Shown here one piece after another: positions 43,036 through 51,831 of a DNA stretch of 64,000 nt. Below the pieces are notes generated by a model. The model was not told the origin of the DNA, did not search any database, and worked only from the letters and a program-made list of their open reading frames with translations. A program made the translations under genes and the position numbers. Location of the stretch: NCBI GenBank assembly GCA_046328115.1, contig JAXLXE010000001.1:744001-808000 (forward strand), in the 5' to 3' direction. The DNA is from JAXLXE01 sp046328115 (GTDB taxonomy: Bacteria > Chloroflexota > UBA6077 > JACCZL01). Position 1 is the first letter of the stretch, and every line of letters starts with the position of its first letter.

Positions 43036-43467
43036 GTGTCGGAGATCCTGAACAACAACGCCCTCATCGTCTCAGCGCTGGCCTGGGCACTGGCACAGAT
43101 CTCCAAGCTCTTGATCGTGCTACTGCGAGAACGGCGCCTGGAAATCTGGTTTCTCACCAGCGCGGGTGGGATGCCCAGCTCGCATTCTGCCCTTGTCGTG
43201 GCGTTGGCTACGCGGGTGGCTATGGAATCCGGCATCTCGTCCAACAGCTTCGCGGTGGCGGCCATCTTCGCCAGCGTGGTGCTATATGACGCGGCGGGCA
43301 TTCGGCGCGCCGTGAGCATTCAGGCATCCATCCTCAACCGCATGCTCACGGAAGTCCGCGAATATCAACGGTTCAGCGAACAGCGGCTGCTCGAGCTGCT
43401 CGGCCACACGCCCTTCGAGGTGTTCGTCGGCTCCCTACTGGGTCTCTTGATCGCGCTGACCTGGTAG
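43036..43467 (+). CDS. Divergent PAP2-family membrane protein (DUF212)
   Basis: 143 residues, GTG start. About four membrane helices, with the phosphatase-like motif GGMPSSHSALV and YDAAGIRRAVSIQASILN, as in the DUF212 (acid phosphatase/vanadium-dependent haloperoxidase-related) family. Possibly a lipid-phosphate phosphatase; function not established. Last gene of the topA-to-xseB run; converges with the sortase gene, 11 bp apart. Confidence 0.9.
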   Translation: MSEILNNNALIVSALAWALAQISKLLIVLLRERRLEIWFLTSAGGMPSSHSALVVALATRVAMESGISSNSFAVAAIFASVVLYDAAGIRRAVSIQASILNRMLTEVREYQRFSEQRLLELLGHTPFEVFVGSLLGLLIALTW

Positions 43468-43478
43468 AGGGCGAGCGG

Positions 43479-44165
43479 CTACGGCGTTCGGGAGACCATC
43501 TCCATACGCGCCCGCACAATCAACCGGTCCAGGTACTCGCGTGTGGCCGGCCGAAACTCACCACCGCACGTAATCAAGGTGAGCAGCGAGTGGTCCGTCT
43601 CAGGATAGAAGATCTCATCTACCGGCGCGCCCTCTGCGCGGACCCAGCGCGAGCCCACCACCACGTAACGCCAATCGGTCCCATCCGCATCGGACACGGT
43701 GAGCACGTCACCCTCGTCCAGGAGGTGAATCGATCCAAACGTCCGCGGTCGACCGTCCCAGTCCACGTGGCCGGCCAGCACGGCGTTTCCCAGCGCACCC
43801 ACCCCGGGTCCCAGCGAGTACCAACCTACTTCATCAGGATTCGTGGGTGCGGCCATTGAGCCGTCCGCGTCGAGGCCCACCGGGACGATGCGAGCGTTCA
43901 GGCCAATGCTGGGGATCTTGATCTGGATTGGCGTGAACCCGCCGAACGCGAACGTGGGGAGCTCCGCATCAGCGCCGTGGGGAGCAAATGCCGGAGGCTC
44001 TGTCGGAGGAGGTGGTGGGGCAGGCGTGATATCCGGCGGCTCCAGCACCGGATCCACCAGCACGTCCTGAGCACTGGCCTTCTGGACACCCGCTAGCTGG
44101 GCACCCATCAGCAAGGCCGATGCTTGGAGGATGAACCGTCGCCTTGCGACGGACGCCCGGATCAT
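43479..44165 (-). CDS. Class F-like sortase
   Basis: 228 residues; ATG overlaps the regulator stop (ATGA). N-terminus VARRRFILQASALLMGAQLAG looks like a Tat signal. A Pro-rich stretch (PPPPPTEPP) then leads to the sortase barrel from about residue 78. Catalytic triad: His in VLAGHVDW, Cys in LTLITCGGEF, and Arg in YLDRLIVRA. Sortases join sorting-signal proteins to the cell wall or to each other. No LPxTG-like substrate is seen in the window. Class by similarity to short D/F-type sortases; cotranscribed with a WYL regulator, which is unusual. Confidence 0.87.
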   Translation of the reverse strand: MIRASVARRRFILQASALLMGAQLAGVQKASAQDVLVDPVLEPPDITPAPPPPPTEPPAFAPHGADAELPTFAFGGFTPIQIKIPSIGLNARIVPVGLDADGSMAAPTNPDEVGWYSLGPGVGALGNAVLAGHVDWDGRPRTFGSIHLLDEGDVLTVSDADGTDWRYVVVGSRWVRAEGAPVDEIFYPETDHSLLTLITCGGEFRPATREYLDRLIVRARMEMVSRTP

Positions 44166-44809
44166 GCCTCCGCGGCAACGGTCACCGCCGTGACCGTGTC
44201 GAGGTTGAACATCATGGTCCGATTGCGCTGCTTGCAGTCACCAATGACGTACCAGGAGTCCAGGTACGGCACCAACAGCTCCGGCTCAACCAGCGGCTCC
44301 GGCACCGGCGACGTGGTATCGCCTGGCGGATAGTGCAGGCGGACGGAGGTGCCCCGGAGGAGGCTGTCTGAAAGCGCCGCGAACACCTGCTGCTGATAGC
44401 CAGAACGGGTGGCCGTCACAGCCTCCAGAGTGCGCTGAACCAGCGGCTGCAGGTGTGCCGGGAACATTGCTGGCAGCTTTCGAAGCAGCGACTGGAGGCG
44501 ATCCAGCGGGATCGTCCGATCACGCATGGCCTGTCGCAGAATCATGATGAGAAGCTGCGCCTCGCGGAGGTCGAAGCATCCCGTCGCGGACTCCGGCGCG
44601 CCCTCGGCAACGAACCGGTACCCTTGCCGGCGGACCAGCGGAAGGTGCATGTCCGTGCGGATGATGTTGAGGTCCGCCTGCACCTGGCGTTCGCTCAGGT
44701 GGAACTTGTCAGCGAGCTCGCGGCGGCTCTTCCCCGGCGTCTCAGCGATATCCTCGACGATATGCCAGATGCGGCGAAACCGGTCCGCCACAAGACGCTT
44801 GCGTTCCAT
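44162..44809 (-). CDS. HTH-WYL transcriptional regulator
   Basis: 215 residues from the ATG at 44809. N-terminal DeoR-like helix-turn-helix (KSRRELADKFHLSERQVQADLNIIRTDM) and a C-terminal WYL domain with LDSWYVIGDCKQRNRTMMFNLDTV. WYL domains sense small or nucleic-acid ligands. It is upstream of and overlaps the sortase gene, so it may regulate that gene or itself. Between its start and the tRNA gene are about 115 bp. Confidence 0.88.
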   Translation of the reverse strand: MERKRLVADRFRRIWHIVEDIAETPGKSRRELADKFHLSERQVQADLNIIRTDMHLPLVRRQGYRFVAEGAPESATGCFDLREAQLLIMILRQAMRDRTIPLDRLQSLLRKLPAMFPAHLQPLVQRTLEAVTATRSGYQQQVFAALSDSLLRGTSVRLHYPPGDTTSPVPEPLVEPELLVPYLDSWYVIGDCKQRNRTMMFNLDTVTAVTVAAEA

Positions 44810-44925
44810 CACTTTGACTGCCCTCGAAGTGCCAGCCGTGGCAAATTGTGGACAATAGAAAAGCCGCCGGCAGAACGCCATAGCGTTGCTGCGGAGTCTC
44901 CGGCGGCCTTGTACTTCTATCCACC

Positions 44926-45002
44926 TGGTACGCGAGCCGGGATTCGAACCCGGGGCCTCAGCCTCCGCAGGGCTGCGCTCTAATCCGCTGAGCTACTCGC
45001 GC
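44926..45002 (-). tRNA. tRNA-Arg(GCG), CCA encoded
   Basis: Minus-strand cloverleaf of 74 nt plus encoded CCA (44928-44926). Acceptor GCGCGAG pairs with CTCGCGT (one G-U at the end), D stem GCTC/GAGC with A20-like A after GG, anticodon stem CAGCC/GGCTG with loop CTGCGGA giving anticodon GCG, T arm CCGGG TTCGAAT CCCGG, discriminator A. GCG reads CGC and CGU arginine codons. Most bacteria use ACG (inosine) for this box, so this form is notable. Confidence 0.93.
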
Positions 45003-45012
45003 CGGCTCGCGT

Positions 45013-45041
45013 AGTGTACCATAGGCTTTGAGGCGTTACAA
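45013..45041 (-). promoter_or_regulatory. Candidate tRNA-Arg promoter
   Basis: Minus strand TTGTAA (45041-45036), 17-bp spacer, TACACT (45018-45013). The -10 box ends 11 bases before the mature tRNA 5' end at 45002. Confidence 0.55.
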
Positions 45042-45075
45042 GAGAGTTACGACAAGTAATTTCAAGGAGTTTCGC

Positions 45076-45999
45076 ATGAAATTGACCGTGGTCGGGGGCG
45101 CCGGCAGGGTGGGGTCTACCACCTTGTTCAAGCTCCTGCTCGACGGCGGATTTCAGGAGCTGGTGGTTCTCGACATCATGCGTGAGGCCGCCGAGGGCGA
45201 GGTGATGGACCTCCTCCACGGCATGGCACTTTCGCATCGCTGCAAGCTCACCTCGGGCGACTACGACGCGAGCGCGGACTCCGATTTCGTCGTCGTCACG
45301 GCCGGCATCCCCCGCCAACCGGGCGAGACGCGCCTGGATCTGCTGAAGAAGAACGTCACCCTGATGTCGGGCGTGCTCGAGAACATCACCCGTTACAGCA
45401 AGAACCCGTTCTTGATCATGGTTGCGAATCCGGTGGACGTGCTCACCTATCAGGCGATCAAGACCACCGGTTACCCGGTGGACCGGGTGATCGGCACCGG
45501 CACATTGCTGGACACCACGCGCTTCCGCTCATTGCTGGGTGCCCGTCTCGGCGTCACACCGGATCAGGTGTACGCTTACATGCTAGGTGAGCACGGGGAT
45601 AGCCAGGCCCCCATCACCAGCACGGCCACGGTGGCCGGCATTCCGCTGGCGCAGTTCCCGGGCTACAGCGACGAGATGCTGGCGGAGACCATCGAGGCCA
45701 CTCGATACGGTGGCGCCGAGGTGATCAAGCGCAAGCGTGGCACCTTCTACTCTGTGGCGCCCATGATCTGCGAGCTCATCCGATCCATCCGTCTCGATGA
45801 GAAGCGCGTGCTCCCGGTCTCCACGCTGATGGATGGCTCATTCCTGGGGATCAAAGACGTGGCTCTCTCCCTTCCCACCGTCGTGGGGGCGGCTGGCCGT
45901 GAGCGCGTGCTCCACCCGGTGATCAGCTCGTCGGAGCAGGAGGCCCTTCTCAACTCCGCGCGCGTATTGCGCGGAGCCATCGACGAAGTGGGGCTCTAG
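45076..45999 (+). CDS. mdh: Malate dehydrogenase (LDH-like)
   Basis: 307 residues from the ATG at 45076, AAGGAG 6 bases upstream. NAD-binding GGAGRVGS. The substrate-specificity position in AGIPRQPGETR is Arg (R80), as in malate dehydrogenases, where lactate dehydrogenases have Gln; catalytic His is in GEHGDS, a form seen in both LDH and LDH-like MDH. Interconverts malate and oxaloacetate with NAD in the cytoplasm. Monocistronic: divergent from the tRNA and followed by a hairpin. Lactate dehydrogenase is the main alternative. Confidence 0.9.
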   Translation: MKLTVVGGAGRVGSTTLFKLLLDGGFQELVVLDIMREAAEGEVMDLLHGMALSHRCKLTSGDYDASADSDFVVVTAGIPRQPGETRLDLLKKNVTLMSGVLENITRYSKNPFLIMVANPVDVLTYQAIKTTGYPVDRVIGTGTLLDTTRFRSLLGARLGVTPDQVYAYMLGEHGDSQAPITSTATVAGIPLAQFPGYSDEMLAETIEATRYGGAEVIKRKRGTFYSVAPMICELIRSIRLDEKRVLPVSTLMDGSFLGIKDVALSLPTVVGAAGRERVLHPVISSSEQEALLNSARVLRGAIDEVGL

Positions 46000-46018
46000 A
46001 CGGGTACCAGACCGGCAA

Positions 46019-46053
46019 GCGTGGCCGCCCGCCGGCAAGCGGCGCGGCCACGC
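46019..46053 (+). terminator. Hairpin after mdh
   Basis: GCGTGGCCGC pairs with GCGGCCACGC (10 bp, 15-base loop), 20 bp after the mdh stop and before the glycosyltransferase gene. No strong U run (CATTCT). Confidence 0.5.
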
Positions 46054-46085
46054 CATTCTGAGACAGCACGTCCGCGCCGCTCGCC

Positions 46086-48794
46086 ATGACCGCGCCTCGC
46101 GCCACGCTCGCCGGCGATATCTCGGGCTCGCGCGCAGCATCTCCAAGGATCCACCTTTGGTCCCTGGCCCGCGCTGTGATCGGCGCCGACCTCCTCATCG
46201 GGCTGGCGATCGTGCTGAGCGCGCTCGCCATGCGCATTCCGTACCTGTGGAGTATCCCCACCTTCACGGACGAGTCGCGAGAGGTGCTCCTGGCCATCCA
46301 GGTCATGCGCGGCGAAGACCTGGGCCTGGTGAATGTAGACGCGTACATCGGCGGGTTCTGGAACTGGCTATTGGCCGCCTGCTTCTGGCTGTTTGGGCTC
46401 TCGCCGTACACGCCCAGGCTGGTGACTGCCGTGGCAGCCAGCCTCACCGTGGGCGCCACCATCCTGCTCGCGCGCGAAACCTCGTCACGGATCGGCGCCA
46501 CGATCGCCGCGACGCTCCTCACGGTCTCAAGTAGCCAGATCCTCTCAAACGCCCACCTGGCCTGGTCGCACTGCCTCACTCCGCTGTTCACCACGCTCGG
46601 GGCATTTGCGCTGACCCGCTCCGTCAGACGTGACTCGCAGCACTGGCTCCTGGCTGCCGGCGCCCTGTTCGGGCTCGCCTTCCAGACCCACCCCGCGACC
46701 CTGCTGCTTCTCCCAGGCGCGGCCATCTACGTTGTCTTGAAGCAGCCAGCCTGGCTCAGATCGCGATGTCCCTACCTGGCCATGCTGCTCTTCCTGGCCG
46801 TCAATCTCAACACGATCACCCACAACGTGCGGACGGGTGGCGATTCCCTCTGGGATGCGCTGGTCGTGGAAGAGCGCTACAACCGCGATCGCCTGCCTTA
46901 CTGGCGGAACCTGCTCAGCCAGGCGCTCATGATCTTCCGCTACCTGGGCGGTGCTGTGGAGCAACGCCAGGTCAGCTACCTCCTTGACCCCGTGCTCTGG
47001 CTCTACGCAGCCGCCGCCGTGACCGGTCTGGCCGTCCTTGCACGCCGAGGCTTTGCGCTGCCGGCCCTGCTGTGCGCCTCGTCCGTGCTCATCATGCCGT
47101 ACTTCAATGAGCGCAAGTACGTCCCCGTCTCAGATGGCCGCTACCTGATGCCGCTGCTCCCGCTGGCGTTCGTCGGCATCGGCTCGCTTGCCGACACCAT
47201 TCGCATGCGTGGGCAGGCGATCGTGGGCCCGGTGCTCCTGACCGTCGCGCTTACCTGGCCGTTGTGGAGCTTCCAAGCCTACGTGGGCCAGGAGCAAGCA
47301 GCCGGCCGCACCAACGCTCCCCTGATCTCCACTCTGGACGCTGTCAGCGCGGCACGCTCGGCGGACGAGCCAGTCCTCCTGGACTCTGATCTTCGCGATG
47401 TGAAATACGAAGGCGGCGGAACCGCCTTCCGATCGCTGCGCTACCTGCTCAGCGCATCGGGCATCGCTGACCGCTCTGCCGACAACGTCGCGGACACGGC
47501 GCACAAGCTCCCCGCGGGCACAACCGCATTGCTGATCCAGGATCGCACCGCCTACGGCCGTCTGGCCGGCGAAGCGGCGTCAACGCGACCGTTTGGCGTG
47601 GATGGGCTGGCACTGCAGTCTCTGCGCGCGCCGGCGGACGATCGCGACTTCGGCATCTGGCGCCTGCGCATGCCAGGCACCCCCTCCAGGACGGCTGCTG
47701 CAGCGGCCCCACGGGTCATTGGACCGGTGACTCCAGAGGTCGTCGCCACTGGCTTTCGGAATCCGCGTGGTCTGGCGTACCGATCGGACGGTAGCCTGAT
47801 CGTCGCGGAAGCCGGCAACGGTGGTCCCCGAATGGTCGATGTGGGACGCGAGAAGCCCCAGTCTGCGGGCAAGTCCGGCAGTATCACGCGACTCTCGCCG
47901 GGCGGCGATAAGTCGCTGATGGCGCAGCAGATGCCGTCCATCGTAACTGCCGTAGGCGAGGAGGTGGGCCCCACGGCCGTCGCGTACATCGGCGAGCAAC
48001 TCTACGTGCTGACCGCCTCCGGGGGCTGGGACATCGGTGACTCTGAGTTCGAGAGCGGCATCTTCAAAGTCCAGGCAGGCGGGAAACTGGAGCGGGTGTT
48101 CAATTTCTCGCGATTCACCTACGACAACCCCACCCGATCTCGCCTGGAGGACCCCCGAGCTGACGTACCCGCGGGCATGCCGTACGGCATGGCCGCGTTG
48201 AACGGTCGGCTCTACGTTACGGATGGGAATCAGGAACAAGTCATCGAGGTCAATCCGGCGGACGGCAGCGCGCGGAGGATCGCGGAATATCCCCGGTCCA
48301 ACCGCGCGCTGACCGGCATTGCTGCCGGGCCCGATGGTGCCCTCTACGTGGCGGAGTTCTCCGCGTCAAAGGTCACGCGGATCACGCCAACCGGAGAGAT
48401 CACCGATGCCGCGACGAGGTTGCGACTCCCCATCGGCGTGACGTTCGACAACGAGGGCCAGATGTACGTGCTGGAGTACGGCGGCCGCGTGCTCCGCGCC
48501 GCGCCTGTCGGACAGGAGCAGCGTGACGTGCTGGCAGAAGGCATCCGTGAGGCCACTGCGATCGTCTATGGGCCTGACGGCAACCTGTACGTGTCTGCCA
48601 TGGGCCACCGGGGTGGGGGTGGAGAAGGGCGAATCCTCCGGATCAGGCTGGTACCCACAAAGCCGCCCACCGTGATGCACCATGTGCTCACGGCCACACC
48701 ATGGGTCGCGGGGCTGGTGATCCTGGGTGTGCTGTTCTGGTTTGGGTACCGCTTCCGCGACCGCTCGCCACGCGGGACAGACGCTACGCGCTGA
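46086..48794 (+). CDS. GT39-like membrane glycosyltransferase fused to ScyD/NHL-type beta-propeller
   Basis: 902 residues. Residues about 30-410 hold around ten membrane helices of the dolichyl/undecaprenyl-phosphate-sugar transferase class, with the acidic motif TFTDESREVLL in the first external loop and an external QTHPAT segment. Residues about 560-860 form repeated blades such as GFRNPRGLAYRSDGSLIVAEAGNG, GAALYVAEF-like and GPDGNLYVSAMGH, matching ScyD/ScyE-type propellers. A final membrane helix (WVAGLVILGVLFWFGYRF) anchors the end. Probably glycosylates a surface protein or polymer, with the propeller outside the membrane binding it. The fusion is unusual. Confidence 0.8.
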   Translation: MTAPRATLAGDISGSRAASPRIHLWSLARAVIGADLLIGLAIVLSALAMRIPYLWSIPTFTDESREVLLAIQVMRGEDLGLVNVDAYIGGFWNWLLAACFWLFGLSPYTPRLVTAVAASLTVGATILLARETSSRIGATIAATLLTVSSSQILSNAHLAWSHCLTPLFTTLGAFALTRSVRRDSQHWLLAAGALFGLAFQTHPATLLLLPGAAIYVVLKQPAWLRSRCPYLAMLLFLAVNLNTITHNVRTGGDSLWDALVVEERYNRDRLPYWRNLLSQALMIFRYLGGAVEQRQVSYLLDPVLWLYAAAAVTGLAVLARRGFALPALLCASSVLIMPYFNERKYVPVSDGRYLMPLLPLAFVGIGSLADTIRMRGQAIVGPVLLTVALTWPLWSFQAYVGQEQAAGRTNAPLISTLDAVSAARSADEPVLLDSDLRDVKYEGGGTAFRSLRYLLSASGIADRSADNVADTAHKLPAGTTALLIQDRTAYGRLAGEAASTRPFGVDGLALQSLRAPADDRDFGIWRLRMPGTPSRTAAAAAPRVIGPVTPEVVATGFRNPRGLAYRSDGSLIVAEAGNGGPRMVDVGREKPQSAGKSGSITRLSPGGDKSLMAQQMPSIVTAVGEEVGPTAVAYIGEQLYVLTASGGWDIGDSEFESGIFKVQAGGKLERVFNFSRFTYDNPTRSRLEDPRADVPAGMPYGMAALNGRLYVTDGNQEQVIEVNPADGSARRIAEYPRSNRALTGIAAGPDGALYVAEFSASKVTRITPTGEITDAATRLRLPIGVTFDNEGQMYVLEYGGRVLRAAPVGQEQRDVLAEGIREATAIVYGPDGNLYVSAMGHRGGGGEGRILRIRLVPTKPPTVMHHVLTATPWVAGLVILGVLFWFGYRFRDRSPRGTDATR

Positions 48795-49356
48795 CCTCGA
48801 TCGTGGCCGCCACCACGCGCTCCTCGCTCACGATAGGCAACGAGCCCTGGTGGTTGCTAACGCGCACGTTTGTCTGGTTGTCCTGCCGCAGAATGGACAC
48901 CACTACGGCGTACTCCCCCTGCGGTGTACTCCCCGGGATGCGCACCCTGACTTCGTCAATCTGACGATCACCGATTACCCACTTGGACAGCCGGCGGCGC
49001 CGCTCACCAACGTAATCGTCCTCGCGCGCCACCACCCGGCCAACGGGGTTCACAACCTCGGTCAGAGAGCGCCAGTCCTCCGGCGCCGCGGCCAGCGACT
49101 GCCAGTACAGCCACAAGCGCAACTGGTCGCCCGCGTGCGCCGAGTCCTGATCCAGCGCCACGCCCGTCAGCCGCAGCACGCGCCCAAACTCAATGCCGGC
49201 CGGCACCCCCGGCGCCTCAGGCGGATCGCTGTGGCCCAGTGGGCGGGTACGAGCGGCGCGGGTTGGAACGGCCGGCTCAGTCGGGCGGGGATCACAACCC
49301 GTCACCGCCAGCGTTGCCACGGCCACGAGTCCACCTACCATGGCTCTCCTGGACAT
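48784..49356 (-). CDS. Lipoprotein of unknown function
   Basis: 190 residues from the ATG at 49356. Signal peptide MSRRAMVGGLVAVATLAVTGC: lipobox with lipidated Cys and an SRR twin-arginine-like start. The mature part is beta-rich (GDQLRLWLYWQSL, PQGEYAVVVSILRQ), similar in style to the non-catalytic sandwich domain that ends some membrane glycosyltransferases; the start overlap-free gene is convergent with and overlaps the glycosyltransferase/propeller gene by 11 bp. No known family assigned. Confidence 0.75.
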   Translation of the reverse strand: MSRRAMVGGLVAVATLAVTGCDPRPTEPAVPTRAARTRPLGHSDPPEAPGVPAGIEFGRVLRLTGVALDQDSAHAGDQLRLWLYWQSLAAAPEDWRSLTEVVNPVGRVVAREDDYVGERRRRLSKWVIGDRQIDEVRVRIPGSTPQGEYAVVVSILRQDNQTNVRVSNHQGSLPIVSEERVVAATIEVSA

Positions 49357-49506
49357 GCGCCAGGACAACCTCAATGGCGGCGGAATCGCGGCATCAGTCA
49401 ATCTCTGGTGGACCTCGAACTGGCTTTGCAGTGGGCTCCGACAAATGTATCAGAGCCGTCACTCCGGCTCAAATTCGGCGCCCGCTCGACTGGTACACTC
49501 GCGCCG

Positions 49507-50010
49507 ATGCCGCAGACCCGTTCATCCACCAACGCCACTCGACTGCTCCAGCAGCGTGGCGTGGCGCACCAGGAGCTCACCTACGACGACGCAATCCACT
49601 CCGCGGTGGGAGTCTCGGAGGCGCTGGGCATCCCAGCCGGTCAGGTCTTCAAGACACTCGTTGCGCTGCGCGAGCCGCCGAGCGGCCGCCCCCTGCTGAT
49701 CATGATCCCCGGTCCCGCCGAGTTGGATCTCAAGGTAACCGCTCGCGCGGTGGCCGCGAAGGCGATCAAGATGGCCACGCACCGCGACGCCGAACGCCTC
49801 ACCGGCCTCAAGGTCGGTGGGATCGGCGCCCTCGCCCTGACGAATCGCCCGTTCGACGTATTCATCGATTCCAGCGCGCTCGACTTCGACTGGATCCTCG
49901 TGAACGGCGGAAAGCGCGGCCTCAACGTGCGCATCGGAGTGACCGATCTGATCGCGGTGACCGGCGCAGCGGTCATCACCGCCGCGCGGCCAGCCCAGAA
50001 CCATGCCTGA
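49507..50010 (+). CDS. ybaK: Cys-tRNA(Pro)/aminoacyl-tRNA deacylase YbaK
   Basis: 167 residues from the ATG at 49507; upstream in-frame sequence is unconserved. YbaK/EbsC fold: GIPAGQVFKTLVA holds the catalytic Lys, and GGIGALALTNRPFDVFIDSSALDFDWILVNGGKRGLNVRI is the family core. Trans-acting editing enzyme that clears mischarged Cys-tRNA(Pro). Overlaps the next gene by 8 bp. Confidence 0.92.
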   Translation: MPQTRSSTNATRLLQQRGVAHQELTYDDAIHSAVGVSEALGIPAGQVFKTLVALREPPSGRPLLIMIPGPAELDLKVTARAVAAKAIKMATHRDAERLTGLKVGGIGALALTNRPFDVFIDSSALDFDWILVNGGKRGLNVRIGVTDLIAVTGAAVITAARPAQNHA

Positions 50011-50770
50011 GTGGACAATCACACTGCGCGAAGATCGGGGTCGCACGCAGCTCCGCCTGCGCGTGCCCGCGCGCGCCGCTATGTTCACCTTCAGCCACCT
50101 CGCCCCGTTCGGTCACCCCGCCCACCTGGCCGTCATCGACTCGCACCTCAAGGGGGAGATCCACTACCCACCGGGCTACGCGATGGGGGCAGACAGCAGA
50201 TCGGTCGGCACGGCCATCATCGGGCTCCTCGCCGCCATCTGGTCCGCCCGCATCCCCACCACCACGCTCGCCACTGTCCGTCGGATCGAATCCGAGGCCG
50301 GCTCCGCACGTTATGTCGTCCAGACTGAACCCGACTACTGGCGACAGATCGTCTGCGGCGAGGAAACCACGCTCGCCACTCCGTGGCTACGTGCCCGCGT
50401 TGACCTGGGGCGCGGAGGGGCGGGCGCCGTGGCCACGGTGGAGGTCACGGGCAACGCAGACGCCGCCAACGTGCTCGCGTCTCCAGCCCCACTGCATCTT
50501 GCGCCGGACGGCCGCACCAGAGTGGTGTTTCCCGAATCTGACGGGCCAATAGAAGCCGCGTGGGAGCGCACCTGGCGTGAGGTAGAGCGCCTCGTCCAAC
50601 GTCCGGCGCCGGAGCGGCGATCCGACGAAGTAGCCCTGGAGGCATCCGCAGAGGGATTCACCGCGCGCCTGCTCGTCGGGTGGTCGCTGGTACTCCCCCG
50701 CAATCCCCACCTGTTAGCCGCCTGGCTCGGCTCAGACGGCAGCCTCCAGGTTCGCGATCACGCTACTTAG
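50003..50770 (+). CDS. Hypothetical protein
   Basis: 255 residues, ATG start 8 bp inside ybaK, so coupled to it. No recognised family or motif. It reads as a soluble, alpha/beta protein; features include GEIHYPPGYAMGADSRSVGTAIIGLLAAIW and WERTWREVERLVQRP. No signal peptide or membrane helix. Its TAG stop shares bases with the convergent TAA stop of the next gene (50767-50770). Confidence 0.65.
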   Translation: MPEWTITLREDRGRTQLRLRVPARAAMFTFSHLAPFGHPAHLAVIDSHLKGEIHYPPGYAMGADSRSVGTAIIGLLAAIWSARIPTTTLATVRRIESEAGSARYVVQTEPDYWRQIVCGEETTLATPWLRARVDLGRGGAGAVATVEVTGNADAANVLASPAPLHLAPDGRTRVVFPESDGPIEAAWERTWREVERLVQRPAPERRSDEVALEASAEGFTARLLVGWSLVLPRNPHLLAAWLGSDGSLQVRDHAT

Positions 50771-51831
50771 ACGGCCGGAACCGCAAATCGTGACCCAATC
50801 TGGTAGCGGTCGAAGAACGCGAACAACTCGTCCGTGGATCGGAAGCACCGCGTGAGGTACCTTGTGAAGAACGGCGATGGCTCGCTCTCTGGCAGCCAGA
50901 CGCCGTACACGCGTTTCCCCGTCTGTAGGGCGTAGTTCATCTCGCTAATCACACCGGGTGAGGGCACCAGGGCATCGTAGTACACCACCACCATGTCGGC
51001 CTGGCTAATCAGCTTATAGTCTCGAAACACAATCTGGTCCGAGATGTGGCGCGCCAGCCGCGCGTCCGACGCAGCCGCTGAGGACAACTCCACCGTCCCG
51101 TCGCTCCGCCCACCCACCGGTTCACCTTCAACGGCAAAGTCGTTCACGTCCGCAGGGTCAAACACCACCACGCGCTCTTCCAACGTTCGTTTGAAACGCT
51201 CCAGGCCGCGCTCCGCGCCGGCGTCCACGTGCTGCATTGGATATGCCAGGTACGTGGACTTCACCCCACCATCAAACATCAAGCGGAACAGTGCGGAGGG
51301 CGGCGTGCCACGGCCGATCACGACCTGCGGCTTGTGGTGGATCCGCGCCATCTCCTCCGTAGCCCACTGTTCCTCCTCGCGCCACACCAGCAAGTCCTCG
51401 ATCGTCGTGTCATCCCACCGGGGGTGGCGCCGAAGGCGGTCCTGAACGGTGCGGACACCGGAGGTCATGGTGATGTACAGATCCGGTTGCAACCGCGTGA
51501 GGTAATACGGATCAAATCCGGAGATCAGCGTGTTGCGCCAGCGGAACACCGCGTGGGTGTTGATGATCCAATCCTGGTGCTGCTCCGCCTGCGCACAGAG
51601 ATTGGAGATCTTCTCCAGCGCCGCCGCTCGCAGAAGCACCAACGCGGGCGGGAACATGTCAAGGATCGTCTCCTCCTCGACCGGCTCACCCACGTCCTGG
51701 GCGATCTGGAACATCGCTTCGCGTACGTCAAACACCGGCAGCGGTCGGCCGATCTCGCCGGCCATGCGGACCACGGCGTCAAGGAAGCCCGAGCGCTCGG
51801 TACCACTAATTCCCGTGCAGATGACGCGCAT
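50767..51831 (-). CDS. Kinase-like P-loop domain fused to deoxyribosyltransferase-like domain
   Basis: 354 residues; ATG starts right after the gatB stop. Residues 1-180 resemble adenylate-kinase-like P-loop proteins: MRVICTGISGTERSGFL stands where Walker A should be, but the invariant Lys is Arg (ERS). Residues about 190-345 resemble nucleoside 2-deoxyribosyltransferases: STYLAYPMQ, then DMVVVYYDALVPSPGVISEMNYALQTGKRVYGVW, with a catalytic-type Glu in SEMNYAL. A nucleotide-salvage or nucleotide-sensing role fits, but the reaction is unknown. Follows gatB, probably cotranscribed. Confidence 0.75.
   Translation of the reverse strand: MRVICTGISGTERSGFLDAVVRMAGEIGRPLPVFDVREAMFQIAQDVGEPVEEETILDMFPPALVLLRAAALEKISNLCAQAEQHQDWIINTHAVFRWRNTLISGFDPYYLTRLQPDLYITMTSGVRTVQDRLRRHPRWDDTTIEDLLVWREEEQWATEEMARIHHKPQVVIGRGTPPSALFRLMFDGGVKSTYLAYPMQHVDAGAERGLERFKRTLEERVVVFDPADVNDFAVEGEPVGGRSDGTVELSSAAASDARLARHISDQIVFRDYKLISQADMVVVYYDALVPSPGVISEMNYALQTGKRVYGVWLPESEPSPFFTRYLTRCFRSTDELFAFFDRYQIGSRFAVPAV

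Noticed and set aside
48727..49506. Upstream extension of ybaK by 260 codons
   Set aside because: The extension overlaps the opposite-strand lipoprotein gene and has no YbaK-family sequence; the ATG at 49507 gives the normal length.
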